A DNA stretch of 64,000 bases from Neoarius graeffei (GCF_027579695.1 NC_083570.1:4061001-4125000); one strand, 5' to 3'; counted from the first letter of the stretch, positions 1 to 12,717 are shown. A program made the numbers and translations. The notes: generated by a model from the letters alone, not told the origin.

Positions 1-2907
1 ACAGGGGGAGGTCCCGGTGTCGCTTTGGCTGGAGCTGCTGTCGCAGAGCCGTCTATGTCATCTCCGCGACAGAGTGAGGAGCCGCCGGCTCCTCCTCTTT
101 CTGTTGGGGAATCCCTTGTGGATTTCCCATTAGAACAATCGTGAGACGAGACTCTGCGACATGCGTTTGACCAAGTGAGAGTAATCGATGGTCAAATGCT
201 CCAGCCGAACGCCACCCCGTCCTTCCCCTATTTTTCTATTATGAAGGATAGATTATACCAAGTGACGCAGGACACTCAGACGAAAGAGCGAGTCACACAG
301 CTGTTAATTCTAAAGAGCCGCCGGGAATTGGTATTTCAGGCGGCTCACTTTAATCCCATGGCTGGACACCTAGGGCAGGATAAGACACTAGCCCAGATAA
401 TGGCCCTATTCTATTGGCCGGGGATTCGCGGCGATGTCCGTAAGTGGTGTACGGTGTGCCGCGAATGCCAGTTAGTAAATCCAGCAGCCATTCCAAAAGT
501 GCCTTTGCACCCCCTACCATTAATCGAGACCCCGTTCGAAAGAATTGGGATGGATCTCATCGGGCCATTAGATCGGTCAACACGAGGGTTCCGCTTTATA
601 TTGGTTCTGGTGGACTATGCAACATGATACCTGGAAGCGGTGCCTCTTCGCAATATCTCAGCACGCAGTATTGTGGAGGCCCTCTTCCACGTCATCTCCC
701 GGGTTGGAATCCCGAAAGAGATTCTGACTGACCAAGGCACCTCGTTTATGTCACGAACACTGAGCAAACTGTATGGGCTATTAGGTATTAAGCCAATCCG
801 CACCAGCGTGTATCACCCACAAACGGACGGTTTAGTTGAACGGTTCAATCGCACCCTCAAGAATATAATTAAAAAATTCGTGAGGATGCACATAACTGGG
901 ATAAATGGCTCGAACCCTTGTTATTTGCAGTGCGAGAGGTCCCCCAAGCCTCCACGGGGTTCTCCCCGTTTGAATTGTTATACGGGCATAAGCCACGCGG
1001 CATTTTAGATGTGCTGCGAGAAAATTGGGAGGAGGGACCTTCACAGAGTAAAAACAAAATTCAGTACGTTATGGACCTGCGCGCAAAACTCCACACGCTC
1101 ACCCACCTAACTCAGGAGAATTTGCGGCAGGCCCAGGAACGGCAAGTCCGCCTGTACAACAAGGGCACGCGCCTTAGAGAGTTCACTCCGGGAGATAAGG
1201 TACTCGTACTCTTGCCCACGTCGAGCTCCAAATTAATCGCCAAGTGGCAAGGACCCTTTGAGGTCACACGGCGAGTTGGGGATGTCGACTATGAGGTAAG
1301 GCGAATGGACAGGGAGGGGGCGCTACAGATCTACCACCTCAATCTGCTTAAACTCTGGAATGAGGAGGTCCCCGTGGCGTTGGTGTCGGTAGTTCTGGAG
1401 AAGGCAGAGCTGGGGCTGGAGATTCAAAAAGGGACATTGGCATCATGTACCTCTCCGGTCCCCTGTGGAGACCACCTCTCCCCAACCCAACTCATGGAGG
1501 TCGCCCAGTTGCAGGCCGAGTTTTCGGATGTGTTCTCGCCCCTGCCTGGTCGCACTGACCTCATAGAACACCACATAGAGACGCCCCCGGGGGTGGTAGT
1601 GCATAGCCGCCCTTACAGGCTACCCGAACACAAAAAAAAGGTGGTTCGGGAAGAACTTCAGACCATGCTCGAAATGGGCATCGTTGAGGAGTCCCACAGT
1701 GACTGGAGCAGCCCGGTGGTCTTGGTACCCAAGGCCAACGGGTCGGTCCAGTTCTGTGTGGACTACAGAAAAGTCAACGCGGTGTCTAAATTCGACGCGT
1801 ACCCAATGCCTCGTATTGACGAGCTGCTCGATCGACTAGGCATGGCTCGCTTTTACTCAACACTGGATTTGACGAAGGGATATTGGCAGATCCCCTTGAC
1901 TCCATTATCCCGGGAGAAAACGGCCTTTTCCACAGGGTTCGGCTTACACCAATTCGTCACACTTCCTTTTGGGCTGTTTGGGGCGCCCGCTACATTTCAG
2001 CGGCTGATGGACAGCGTCCTCCGGCCCCACGCCACCTATGCGGCCGCATATCTGGATGACATTATCATTTATAGTAACGACTGGCAGCGGCACCTGCAAC
2101 ATCTGAGGGCCATCCTTAGGTCGCTGAGGCAGGCGGGTCTCACTGCCAACCCGAAGAAGTGTGCGATTGGGCGGGTGGAAGTACGGTATCTGGGCTTCCA
2201 CTTGGGCAACGGGCAGGTGCGTCCCCAAATTAATAAGACAGCAGCGATTGCGGCCTGCCCGAGGCCCAAGACCAAAAAGGGGGTGAGACAGTTCCTGGGG
2301 CTGGCTGGCTACTATCGTAGGTTTATATGTAATTATTCGGACATCACCAGCCCGCTGACTGACCTCACTAAAAAGGGGGCGCCAGATCCGGTCCAGTGGA
2401 CGGAGCAGTGCCAGCGGGCTTTCTCTGAGGTAAAAGCTGCACTGTGTGGGGGGCCACTATTACACTCCCCTGACTTCTCTCTCCCTTTTGTGTTGCAGAC
2501 CGACGCGTCAGACAGAGGGCTGGGGGCGGTGTTGTCCCAGGAGGTGGAGGGGGAGGACCGCCCCATCCTGTACATTAGTAGGAAGCTGTCGGTGCGTGAG
2601 GGGCGCTACAGCACTATTGAGAAGGAATGCCTGGCGATCAAGTGGGCGGTCCTCGCCCTCCGTTACTACCTGCTGGGGCGCCCTTTCACCCTCTGTTCGG
2701 ACCACGCGCCCCTCCAGTGGCTCCACCGCATGAAAGATGCCAACGCGCGGATCACCCGTTGGTATCTGGCACTCCAACCCTTCAATTTCAAGGTGGTCCA
2801 CAGGCCGGGGGTGCAGATGGTCGTGGCAGACTTCCTCTCCCGTCAAGGGGGGGGGGAGTCGGCTGCGGGCCGGATGGGTGCTCGGCCTGAGTCGGGCGGT
2901 GGGGGTA
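1..2907 (+). pseudogene. pol: Gmr1-like Ty3/gypsy pol, 3' part, disrupted
   Basis: This is the protease C-terminus, integrase, RT and RNase H part of a gypsy pol, nearly identical to 52296-55187. Against that intact copy it has an in-frame TGA at 142-144 (CGA in the intact copy) and another at 625-627 (CGA in the intact copy), both C-to-T changes at CpG. A 4-bp deletion near 883 shifts the frame in the integrase C-terminal region. The frame from 918 is then open through the GPF module, RT (YLDD box near 2052) and RNase H, and runs on into the LTR because of a longer G run near 2847. It cannot encode a full polyprotein. Confidence 0.9.
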
Positions 2908-3224
2908 TGTGGCAGCGGGGGCATGGTCAAGCGCCGGTCTGTGACAGGAGGGCGGAGCCAGGGAAGGTGAGTGGCAGCATCACTACACCTGACGGTAATT
3001 AACCTGTGTTTGTGTGTCTTCCCAGTAACCGCACCCTATTTAAGGAGGCAGAGGGAGAGCAGAGGAGAGCTCTTCCCGGGACAAGAACACAGCGTGTGTG
3101 TGTGTATTTACCAGAGTAAAACGGTGTTGTTATACTGAAAAGTCAGGCAATAAAAAGCCTATCCGTACCTGAAGCTTTGTCCTGCCGTCCTCTGTGCTCC
3201 ACCCACACCTCAGAGAGCTCTACA
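2908..3224 (+). repeat. 3' LTR of the left-arm gypsy copy
   Basis: This 317-bp LTR starts TGTGGCAG and ends CTCTACA. It follows a purine-rich tract and is followed by AAAGC (3225-3229), the same 5 bp that flank the intact copy. By eye it differs from the right-arm 3' LTR (55205-55519) by three substitutions and a GT-repeat length change. It carries an AATAAA-type poly(A) signal near 3150. Confidence 0.9.
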
Positions 3225-3524
3225 AAAGCCTTCCCAGAAGAGTGGAGCTCATTATAACAGCTTCATGCTTGCTTTACCAAAATTCTCTCTCTGTATGTGA
3301 AATGTTCACTAACTGGTTTGACCAGATTACGACCATCACTGAAGATAAATTTAACACTATGTTCACCAGAACACAGACAAATTTAATCAGCTTTTACAGA
3401 ATCCTTCTGATTGATACACACATTGAAATTAAAGTTCAAATCATATCACTGACTAAAGCACCTGTTTCTAGATGGGAAACTATAATTAAGATAATTTAAT
3501 TCTGGAAAGATTTCTAGTTCTCAC
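3225..3524. other. TRIM intron 1 start with Tc1 remnant
   Basis: The first roughly 70 bases are a tail of a decayed Tc1-like transposase gene (frame resembling KAFPEEW). The gypsy element had inserted into it. The rest is AT-rich and lies immediately downstream of the TRIM exon 1 donor on the minus strand. I see no gene in it. Confidence 0.55.
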
Positions 3525-4124
3525 CTGTTTCTCAGCTCTTTCTGCTGCGGCTGTGACGGTGTCGTGACCTTTGTGATTTTCCATCATACACAAATAACAG
3601 ATGCAGGTTTGATCAGTACGACAGTAGAGCTCAATCAGCTTGTTATGTTCAGAGCAGATCTTCTCTTGGAGTTTTGCTGAGGCTTCAATTAATATGTGTT
3701 TTTTCAAAGCAGGAACTTCAAGATGAGGTTTCAGATGAGTTTCACAAAATGAAATCAAACACATCAGACAGGACTTGACAGCTTTGTGTTTTCTCCCGGT
3801 GCAGAAATCACACTCCACATCTCCAGGTCCAGCGTAACAGTGAGCAGGAGAAGCAGCTTGGACTTCAGTCTTCTTCAGTTTCTCCACCACTTCATCCAGC
3901 ATATTGTTTCTGCGTAGAACAGGCCTTGTCGTGAAAGTGTCTCTGCACTGAGGACAGCTGTAGACGCCCTTCTGATCCTTCGGATCCCAGCAGCCATTCA
4001 TGCAAACCTTACAGAAACTGTGACCACAGGGGATAGTCACCGAATCTTTCCGGAGATCCAGACACAGTGGACACATGAACTGGTCCTGAGAAAGCTGATC
4101 TACTGAAATACTGGCCTCAGCCAT
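3525..4124 (-). CDS. TRIM protein exon 1 (RING and B-boxes), unit 1
   Basis: This is the first coding exon of a TRIM E3 ubiquitin ligase, 600 nt (200 codons), read from ATG at 4124 to a CAG|GTGAGA donor at 3525/3524. The C3HC4 RING has C18, C21, C33, H35, C38, C41, C57 and C60. Two B-box-like Cys/His clusters follow (about 108-139 and 156-192). Such proteins act in the cytosol as ubiquitin ligases and many fish members belong to antiviral immunity. The remaining exons should lie left of the window on the minus strand. The exon is about 98% identical to 55820-56419. The donor is the true end; reading past it adds only 12 codons of intron. Confidence 0.85.
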
Positions 4125-4187
4125 TTTCCTGAAATCCCACCGAGAGAGAGATCAGTTTTGTGTTGTCTGAAAGGAGTGACTTCCTTA

Positions 4188-4191
4188 TTCG

Positions 4192-4233
<42 letters not shown>

Positions 4234-4234
4234 G
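4188..4234. repeat. (GT)n(GA)n microsatellite in TRIM 5' flank
   Basis: A run of GT dinucleotides passes directly into GA dinucleotides about 65 bp upstream of the TRIM start codon. The paralogous site at 56487-56543 has the same arrangement with different lengths. Confidence 0.85.
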
Positions 4235-4456
4235 CAGTTTGTTTTCTCCAAAATGACGAGTTACTTCCTGGTCCTGTGTCTGTGAAAGAGAGATAATGAG
4301 AGAGGAGGAGCACAGAGAGTTCATGAACACTCCTCTATTAACCATTTCATCTCCCTTCATGCAGAAATATCACCCATGTAGCCGCACTGATTAGGATTAA
4401 TTTCATGAAATACACACAGATAATGGTGGCCAGATGAAGCTTCAGGAAAAACATCC

Positions 4457-4811
4457 ATAAACGCTTATCCTGTGCATGGTTGTGGGTAAGCTGGAGCCTA
4501 TCCCAGCTGACTATGGGTGAGAGGCGGGGTTCACCCTGGAGAAGTCGCCAGATCATCACAGGGCTGACACACAGAGCCAAACAACCATTCACACTCACAT
4601 TCACACCTATGGTCAATTTAGAGTCACCAGTTAACCTAACCTCCATGTCTTTGGACTGTGGGGGAAACCGGAGCACCCAGAGGAAACCCACATAGACACG
4701 GGGAGAACATGCAAACTCCACACAGAAAGGGCCCCATCAGCCACTGGGCTCGAACCCAGAACCTTCTTGGTGTGAGGTGACAGTGCTAACCACTACATCA
4801 CCGTGCTGCCC
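4457..4811 (-). mobile_element. tRNA-like SINE, diverged copy 1
   Basis: The minus strand carries the tRNA-like head with pol III boxes (A box TGGTGTAGTGGTTAGC-like, B box GGTTCGAGCCC-like) near 4740-4810, and the tail with GGATAAGCG-like sequence at the left. It is more diverged than the other SINEs. It is shared with 56768-57121, so it predates the segmental duplication. Confidence 0.8.
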
Positions 4812-5320
4812 TGCAATCATAAGATTCATTAGTGTAATGACTATGATATTTAATGAAATTAATATCTAATAAATAATAATAGCTGATATCTGTCAAGCCA
4901 AAATGACCATTCATTTATTTCTAAAACGGCTACAAACAAGATGTGTGTTATTTTGCAGTTTGTATCTACAATACTTAATGAAGTAATATTACTACTGATA
5001 CTACAAATCTCTTTTTTACACAAGTTTTCCACACAAATGAAGATAAAGAAACCACTTAATGACCTAAAACCCTGATTTGGAACAGAGTGTGTGAGGGGTT
5101 CTGAAATACATGAGGGTGCAGATCCACTGAGAGCTCTGTAAACCTGTCAGAGAGTTTATGATGGAAGATTTCAGGAAATAAAAGACAGAGATGAGAATTG
5201 TGTGAACAGTAGTTTCAGCAACAGAGGGCGCGAATGAGCAGTAGTGGAAATGCCGGCTCTCTCCCCCCCGTTGAAAATCTTATCACGCGCCTTCATTCCA
5301 GTGTTGCCAACTTGGCGACT
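4812..5320. other. TRIM 5' flank homology block
   Basis: This non-coding block is shared with 57122-57620. Its last 220 bp (about 5035-5260) also match 39805-40020. It lies upstream of TRIM exon 1 and serves as a signature of the TRIM repeat unit. No promoter motif can be called with confidence. Confidence 0.7.
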
Positions 5321-5707
5321 CTCTCTCTCTCTCTCTCTCTCTCATTATCTGTAGCCGCTTTATCCTGTTCTACAGGGTCGCAGGCAAGCTGGAGCCTATC
5401 CCAGCTGACTACGGGCGAAAGGTGGGGTTCACCCTGGACAAGTCGCCAGGTCATCACAGGGCTGACACATAGACACAGACAACCATTCACACTCACATTC
5501 ACACCTACGGTCAATTTAGAGTCACCAGTTAACCTAACCTGCATGTCTTTGGACTGTGGGGGAAACCGGAGCACCCGGAGGAAACCCACGCAGACACGGG
5601 GAGTACATGCAAACTCCGCACAGAAAGACCCTCGCCGGCCACGGGGCTCGAACCCGGACCTTCTTGCTGTGAGGCGACAGCGCTAACCACTACACCACCG
5701 TGCCGCC
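5321..5707 (-). mobile_element. tRNA-like SINE, copy 2
   Basis: This is a full-length SINE on the minus strand with a CT-rich stretch (5321-5342) abutting its tail. It marks the point where the two duplication arms stop matching and is absent from the right arm at the equivalent place. Confidence 0.85.
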
Positions 5708-5834
5708 CCTTTTCTTCACTGTGACACTAAAATAAATCACTGCATTTTACTCACCCAGCCTCAGTCACTTCCTCACCTCGTCCACTGCGTGTGCACCTCT
5801 GACATCAACTCAACATCTGGCTAGCTAGCTCATC

Positions 5835-8800
5835 ATGTCTCAGTCTGAACTGTACACTCAGAAATACAGAAAGGAGTGGGAATCAAACCCTGAACTCAAA
5901 GGCTGGTTGAAACAGTTTATTGGGGATGATACACAGGCATACTGCCTGTATTGTAAGGCTGATTTCTACGCCAAACTTTGTGACATAAAAAAACACATGG
6001 CAACTCAAAAACATACTCAAAAGTCAAAGTCTTATAACAGTTCCACCCAAAGCAAGCTGCCATTAATGTGTAAAAAAAATTGACTCTGCAAAAAAGGCTG
6101 AAGCCACCATGGCATTAGCTATTGCTGCTTCCCTGCTGGCATGTGATCACATTGGGGAAGCATGTAAAGCTGCTTTCTCAGACTCCACTGCTGCTACTCA
6201 CTTCAAAATGCACTGGACAAAGTGCACGGAAATGATTAATGGTGTTCTAGCACCATACTTTCTAAAAAAATTGGTTGCAGATGTGGGTGGCCAGCGTTTC
6301 AGCCTCCTCCTCGATGAGTCCATGGATGTAAGTGTTTCTAAGTACTTGGGGGTTGTGATAAGGTACTTCAGTGACACCAAACACACAATTGTCTCAACAT
6401 TTCTGGGGCTAGTTGAGTTGGAGGGAGGAGATGCCAGATCTATAGCCCGAGCTGTTGTGGCTTTCTTGGAGAAGTGTTGTCTTAAAAAAGAGAAACTCCT
6501 GGGGATAGGAACTGACAATGCCGCCGTTATGGCGGGGATTAACAATGGGGTTCATAAAGTGCTGAAGGAGGAGTATGGCCTTAAAGATCTGGTTCTTATT
6601 CGGTGTGTATGTCACTCCCTGCAGCTTGCTGTGAGCCATGCTTCCAATGACACCATTCCCCATATAGGCCATGGGCCCAGTATGGTCCACGTGCATCCCC
6701 CCCACAACTCTACAAAACAAGATTTTTTTTAAAGCATTGGGGTCCTCTGAACATGAAATCAACTGGTAACAGTAAGTATATTGGTTCTCACTCTTCATTT
6801 TCCTCAAATATTGGATCGCACACCCAAAACGTTAAATTTTCACCAATATTGTGCCAGAATTTGGGTCCGATTACCATATGTAATATATTGAAAGAAAGGT
6901 AATTGTTTACTGGTTAAGATGATATATGTCAAGTTTAGATCTGATGGTGCTAAGTATTTTAAAATTTAGACCTAACAGTTGTACCCCACTTGTCCCTGCA
7001 CTATCCCGAACAATCAGTGAAAATTTTAATTCCACATAATACCAAGCCACAATGAACTTAATAAACAACATTAATATATTTAGGGACAATTTACATGAAT
7101 ATACCTTTCATTTGCTACCATACATAGCTTCTTACCATACCAAGTCTGCCAGATATGACAATCAGACAATCTTGTAATATGACTGTAGTGATTACAATAA
7201 TCCTCAATATATAAATGCAATACAGTTTCAATGGAAGGTGAAGCAGCAATGAAGTGTTCATTTTATTGACATTGTTTTGTGTACTAATGCTTCATCCAGA
7301 GTCTCTTACAGGGCTACAAGCATATCAAGTTTGAAGCAGAATTACCTGTCGTTTGCAAGGGATTCACCAGGTCATATACTTTCCATATTTAAGTTTTACT
7401 TTCCAGCCTAAAGATAACTAACTGTATCATTTATGATGTATAGTTTTGTGAATACTTTTCTGTTGACCTAACCAGGTGTTTAGTTTACATATTCCCTAAT
7501 ATCTTTAAATGAACGCTGAGTTCAAAATAATGGTTTTTACATGCACCAAAGTGGTCCATGGCATAAACAGGTATTGAGCTTATATTGCTATATATAGCAT
7601 GAATGTAGACCAATGTGAAAATATAAAAGCATCTTTTGGCAATACAGTCATTTTTCATGAGTATCATATTTGGCAGACTTGCTATGGTAAGAAGCTACAG
7701 TATGTATGGTATCAAATAAAAGGTATTTTCATGTAAATTGTCACTAAATATATTAATGTTGTTTATTAAGTTCATTGTGGCTTGGTATTATGTGGATTTA
7801 ATATTTTCACCGATTGTTCGGGATAGTGCAGGGACAAGTGGGGTACAACTGTTAGGTCTAAATTTTAAAATACTTAGCACCAGCAGATCGAAACTTGACA
7901 TATATCATCTTAACCAGTAAACAATTACCTTTCTTTTGATATATTACATATGGTAATTGGACCAAAATTATGGCACAATATTGGCGAAAATTTAACGTTT
8001 TGGGGGTGCGATCCAATATTTGAGGAAAATGAAGAGTGAGAACCAATATATTTACTGTTACCAGTTGATTTCATGTTCAGAGGACCCCAATGCTTTAAAA
8101 AAATCTTGTTTTGTAGAGTTGTGGGGGGGATGCACGTGGACCATACTGGGCCCATGGCCTAATAGTGTAGAGTACTTGGTACGGGAGACTTATAACTGGT
8201 TTTCAGTGTCTCCAAAGCGCAGGGAGGCCTACAAAGCACTATATGAGACCATCAACTGTGGGGAGAAACCCTTACAAATAACCAAGGTGTGTGCTACACG
8301 TTGGCTCTCCATTGAACCAGCAGTTTCACACATTTTGGACCAGTGGGAGGCGCTTAAACTGCATTTCACAGTCACCAAGTCCAGTGAACACTGCTACATG
8401 GCTGAGGTTTTATACTCCATGCACAATGATCCTCAAAACATCTTGTGTCTGAATTTTTTGAAGTCAGTGCTGGGTGAGGTACGGTACAATTGGCCATCAA
8501 GGCTTTTGAGGGAGAGCAGGTAGATCCTCTTAAACTTCTTGACAGCTTGGTTAGCCTGATAAAGTCTGTGAGTAACAGGGTGCTGAATCCACTGGCAAAT
8601 ATTGATGTACTCAAAGAGCCAATTGATGGATACATCAGTCCCAAACCGTACCTTGGTTTCCTTTTTGAGTCAAAGGCAGCCGAGCTCCATCTTGTGCCTG
8701 AGGAAAAGGACAATGTCCGAAAGCAGTGTGTAGCCTTCACCATCTCCCTCACTAATGAGTTGAGGGTGGACTGACAGACAACAACGAAGCATTGCAGTAC

Positions 8801-9308
8801 ATTGTCAGTTTTCAATGTAGAGGAAACTCTGAAGCACAATAAGAGCCTGGGAGAAATAGAAAAAATAGCCAAGCTCCTTGGCTATTCTCCTGCACAGATA
8901 GACAAGATTGTCCAGCAATGGTGTGTCATCCATCTTAGTAAGTGGAATGAAACAAAAAACACAGTGGGCTTCTGGAGTGAGATTTGGAAGTTCAGGGATG
9001 CAGCTGATATCAACCCATTTCAGGAACTTGCAATGGCTGCTGTGTCTGTGTTGTCTTTGCTATATTCGAATGCTGAAGTCGAGAGATTATTCAGCCAGAT
9101 GAGTGTGGAAAAAAGCAAACTTAGAAATCAGATGTCCTTGCAGACCCTTAACTCCATCCTGTATGTCCGATTTGGTCTGAAGCTGTCTGGTGAGGTTTTG
9201 CAGCTCTTTGGCACATCAGCTGCTTACTCATTTAAGTCAGCTTCCTCAGTTGCTGAACCTGCCATAGGAAGCCTTGACCATAATGAGGATGACCTACTCT
9301 TTCTGTGA
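5835..9308 (+). pseudogene. hAT-type transposase with BED-like finger, interrupted
   Basis: The frame opens at 5835 with an N-terminal zinc finger (C-x2-C ... H-x4-H around residues 36-60). A stop and frameshift near 6080 follow, then a core with the motif SLLLDESMDVS and C-H-S-LQLA. The gene is cut at 6666 by a 1.49-kb inverted-repeat element, resumes at 8161 and continues to 9308. The C-terminal part contains the hAT dimerisation region (SNAEVERLFSQM-like). Further breaks lie near 8485 and 8770. It is a dead transposon gene of the ZBED/ZMYM-like hAT relatives. The C-terminal half is repeated at 61739-62917. Confidence 0.8.
6667..8159. mobile_element. 1.49-kb element with ~490-bp inverted arms
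   Basis: The ends are GGCCATGGGCCCAGTATGG and its reverse complement. The arms run inward to about 7154 and 7670, so both encode the same accidental 60-codon frame in opposite directions. It is flanked by TA (6665-6666 and 8160-8161), which suggests a TA target duplication. The 515-bp centre has no coding potential. It is a nonautonomous foldback-like DNA element inserted into the hAT transposase. A left-truncated copy lies at 60604-61738. Confidence 0.82.
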
Positions 9309-9490
9309 GCCAGCACAGCTTGTGTGTATGGAGGAAGGGTCTGAAAAAAAAAATGAATGTGAAATAGGGCCAGACGAGTTAGCATCATTTACTTACATTG
9401 CCATTGATAGGTTTTTTTTCTATTGTCTCTTTTTGGTCCATTAAGATTGTTAATGTTGTCATGTTAAAATAGAAAAAAAATGAATGTTAT

Positions 9491-9862
9491 GGGTGGCACG
9501 GTGGTGTAGTGGTTAGTGCTGTCGCCTCACAGCATGAAGGTCCGGGTTTGAGCCCCGTGGCCAGCGAGTGCCTTTCTGTGCGGAGTTTGCATGTTCTCCC
9601 CGTGTCCGCGTGGGTTTCCTCCGGGTGCTCCGGTTTCCCCCACAGTCCAAAGACATGAAGGTTAGGTTAACTGGTGACTCTAAATGACCGTAGGTGTGAA
9701 TGTGAGTGTGAATGGTTGTCTGTGTCTATGTGTCAGCCCTGTGATGACCTGGCGACTTGTCCAGGGTGTACACCACCTTTCGCCCGTAGTCAGCTGGGAT
9801 AGGCTCCAGCTTGCCTGCGACCCTGTAGAACAGGATAAAGCGGCTAGAGATAATGAGATGAG
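9491..9862 (+). mobile_element. tRNA-like SINE, copy 3
   Basis: This is a full-length plus-strand SINE whose head has A and B boxes and whose tail ends GATAATGAGATGAG. Short flanking direct repeats (TGTTATG) are visible. It is shared with 63104-63476, so it predates the duplication. Confidence 0.88.
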
Positions 9863-12717
9863 TTAAAATGTCATGTTATGACTTGTTGTAGGCACCTTAA
9901 GAGCATAAACTGAAGAAAACCAAAAAAAACACCCAAAACCCTAAGTAACTCTGCCAGAGTGTCTCTTTTGGGTCACTTTGCCGGTCCCAAGCCCGAATAA
10001 AGGAGGATGGTTGGATGTAGAGCGAACAATTCCACCCCACATAACAGTGTTTTGATTCTATTTGATATCTAACATTTAACAGTACAGGACAAATCTGATT
10101 CATGTCACGTGGAAAGTGCCTTGAGATAATTGTATTATGATTTGGCACTTTATAAATAAAAAAAAAAATTGACAAAAGTCATTAAGTTATTTTGAGAAGT
10201 GATGGCCTATTTCAATGCCAAAATAAAAAAAAAAAGAAGAAAGTTCATTTGCAGTTCTAAACATATTTAGGGTGTTTGTTACTCACTTTTTGTCTCTCCC
10301 ACGACCATGGGAGTCACCACCATTGAATGTGAAGGGGGCGTGTCCCCTTCACATTTCATAATTCTTCGTTTGGACCCCCCATATTTAACATAAAATATGA
10401 GTTCACCCAGCGCCGTTTCTATTGCTTCGTGAAAGAATCCATTCCACTTGATCAATAAGAGAATACACAGACCACTGAAAATCCACTCCGGGTTTTCCGG
10501 GCATTCCCTACAACAACTCACCGCGCGCAGTTTTCTGGAAAGTAACATGGGAAATCAGTGTGTAACCCTTGTTACGATGTAATAACAGAGCACAGGTAAA
10601 TAGTCAATATTAATAGATGGACCAGTAATAGAAGACTATAAGCTTGTGAGAACCTTTGTCGTTGAGTAGTCGAAAGACACAAGCAACAGTGGTTTGAGTT
10701 TTTTGTGTGGCCACTTGTTATTAATAATCAATAACACAATAAAAATAAAAATAGACAGTTTGTTGCAAGGCATTCAATGAAAAATAACAACTAAAATAAT
10801 AAAGCCGGCAAAATAAAACCCTCTGTCCCAAAGTTAGCGTTGGGGCCCTTTTTCTTCAGATCCATGTCAAGTGTATCAGTGTATGTGTATTCTGTCCTAC
10901 CACACAGTCCGTGAGGAAGGGGGAATGAATGAATCCTTCACCAATCTCAGTTCAATATCGGTGGTTTCAATGTGGCTCGCCACCCAGCTCACACTGGGAA
11001 TCTATGGATCATGGACTCTAGAAACAATCTCTCTGGATCTCTGGAAACCTCACACGAACCCAGCTGGAAACTCCCCGATAGACGGTGGACCTTGGCTGGG
11101 ACCTCATCAAATGAAGTCACAGAAAAAAACCCTGACCTACAGAGAGGTCAAAGCAGATCCAAATAGCATGTTGATTATCACCAATCAATAATACTCATTT
11201 GCATTAACCAGTTTAAATCATGCTCTCAAAAGGTTTAGTTGTACAACAAAAATCAAATCTATCTTTAGTTCAAGAGTTCAAGTATTAATTTGTAGTTGCA
11301 AAACTATAAATACATTCAAAGTGCTTTTTTTATATTCAAGTACTGTAGTTACATTAATAACTGTTTCAAGAGCTGAAATAGTTTTATTTACATTAGTAAC
11401 AAAGAAAATATAATTTTTCAAAATTAAAAATATATATATATATATTGCATAGTACCCTTTAATTTGGTAGAAAACTGCATTAAATTCAGAAACCCCATGG
11501 TAGTTAGAGGCATTAAGGCCTAACGTGCTTAATTGTCTCTCCTTGCACCGGTAACAATGAGAAACTGCACTAAATATTTACCTCTTTAAGTACCACAAGC
11601 ACACACTTTCATCAAGCAGTCTCACCAATATCTTATTTTTTTTTTACATATGCAATGAACAACAGCTTAGAAAAATACTCCTTAGCAGTGGCAGATGGTA
11701 GTCTTTCAAACAGGGGAGGCTGGTCGGTTATGATATTTCCAGATTTTAAAAGAAAAAACATCAGTTTTGCCCATACTCTTGCCTCTGATCTGGCTGATTG
11801 TTGGCAGCGTCACAAACTGTGAAATAACAGGTTCTTTTGGCCCATTAGCCTACTGTCCAATATACATGATGGTGGTGTTGGGGGGGAGGGGTATATTTTC
11901 ACATTTTATATTTTAAAATTGTGGCATGTTGTTTAAAAATTGATCATTATTGAAAGCAGCTCTTTGTCAGGAACCTCAGCAGTAGAGCTGGGTGCCACAC
12001 ATTTCATTCAATGACACTTTCCCTATATTTTACTTATTTTGACTGAGAAATGTTTTATTGACAATTTTGATAACCCTTCACTTTTAATACAGGTCTGTAG
12101 TGTGAAATGTTCTTGGCTGTGTTTTTGTTTAAAAATGTTTTCCAAATTTTAGCTGTGTTTAATTCATATCCAGAAAAATATATATTCCAATATAATATAC
12201 TCAGCATAAACATTTTAAATAGATTCTATATTTTTGGTCCATCCATGACATATTACTAAAGTAGCCTATTTACTGTTGTTGATGTGGGTCACTTGCTGTT
12301 AGCCAATTCACTTTCTCGTACCAGGAGAGCTGAAAGGAACGAGTATTATTCCCTACCTTTTTCACCAAGTCAATTTGAGGCGTTGGTTTACCCTGCTCTT
12401 TAATTTTAATTTTTTCCTCGAAAGGAAGACTGGCAAATAGCTTCGCCAAAATTAAATCAGCAATGCTTGGCATCCGTGTGCAGCTTTCTTGCTAGCTGAC
12501 TAGCCCCCTCAAGATCAAGTTCAGTCACTCAAATAAACGAAATTTCTGGAACTAAGATAGCAAACTTGACAACACTATATTTACACTTTATTTACAATGA
12601 AAATATATACAAACTAAAAAAGCTGGTAGAAACCGTATGTAATGAATGAAATCGAAATGTAAGCTGATCTCTTACAATACACCACAGCACTTGCGAATCC
12701 GCATGGGACTGAACTGA
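9863..12717. other. No gene seen; AT-rich non-coding DNA
   Basis: Only short unrelated open frames are present. A perfect-looking hairpin of about 13 bp lies near 10327-10358 (GTGAAGGGG ... CCCCTTCAC), also present at the far right edge. The region to 10387 belongs to the duplication. A TA-rich run lies at 11425-11447. Confidence 0.6.

Larger units (their letters stand above)
1..10387 (+). repeat. Left arm of a >10-kb direct segmental duplication
   Basis: This arm matches 52296-64000 in the same order and orientation: gypsy pol 3' part, LTR, TRIM exon 1, a SINE, the TRIM 5' flank, an hAT element and a second SINE. The match is broken at about 5326-7045, where this arm has a SINE and the 5' half of the hAT transposase and the other arm has about 3 kb of different elements. 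The arm runs off the left edge of the window. A collapsed or duplicated haplotype in the assembly is an alternative to a true tandem duplication. Confidence 0.88.

Noticed and set aside
4230..4260. Possible interferon-response element near TRIM exon 1 (GGAGAAAACAAACT on minus)
   Set aside because: It is one base short of the GAAANNGAAACT pattern, so I do not call it.
5835..9308. Domesticated ZBED/ZMYM-type host gene instead of a transposon
   Set aside because: Stops, frameshifts and a 1.5-kb insertion break it, and the second copy is truncated, so no functional product is possible from either.
9491..9570. tRNA gene, because of clear A and B boxes in the SINE head
   Set aside because: No cloverleaf with a normal anticodon arm and acceptor stem can be drawn, and the sequence is part of a repeated ~375-bp SINE.
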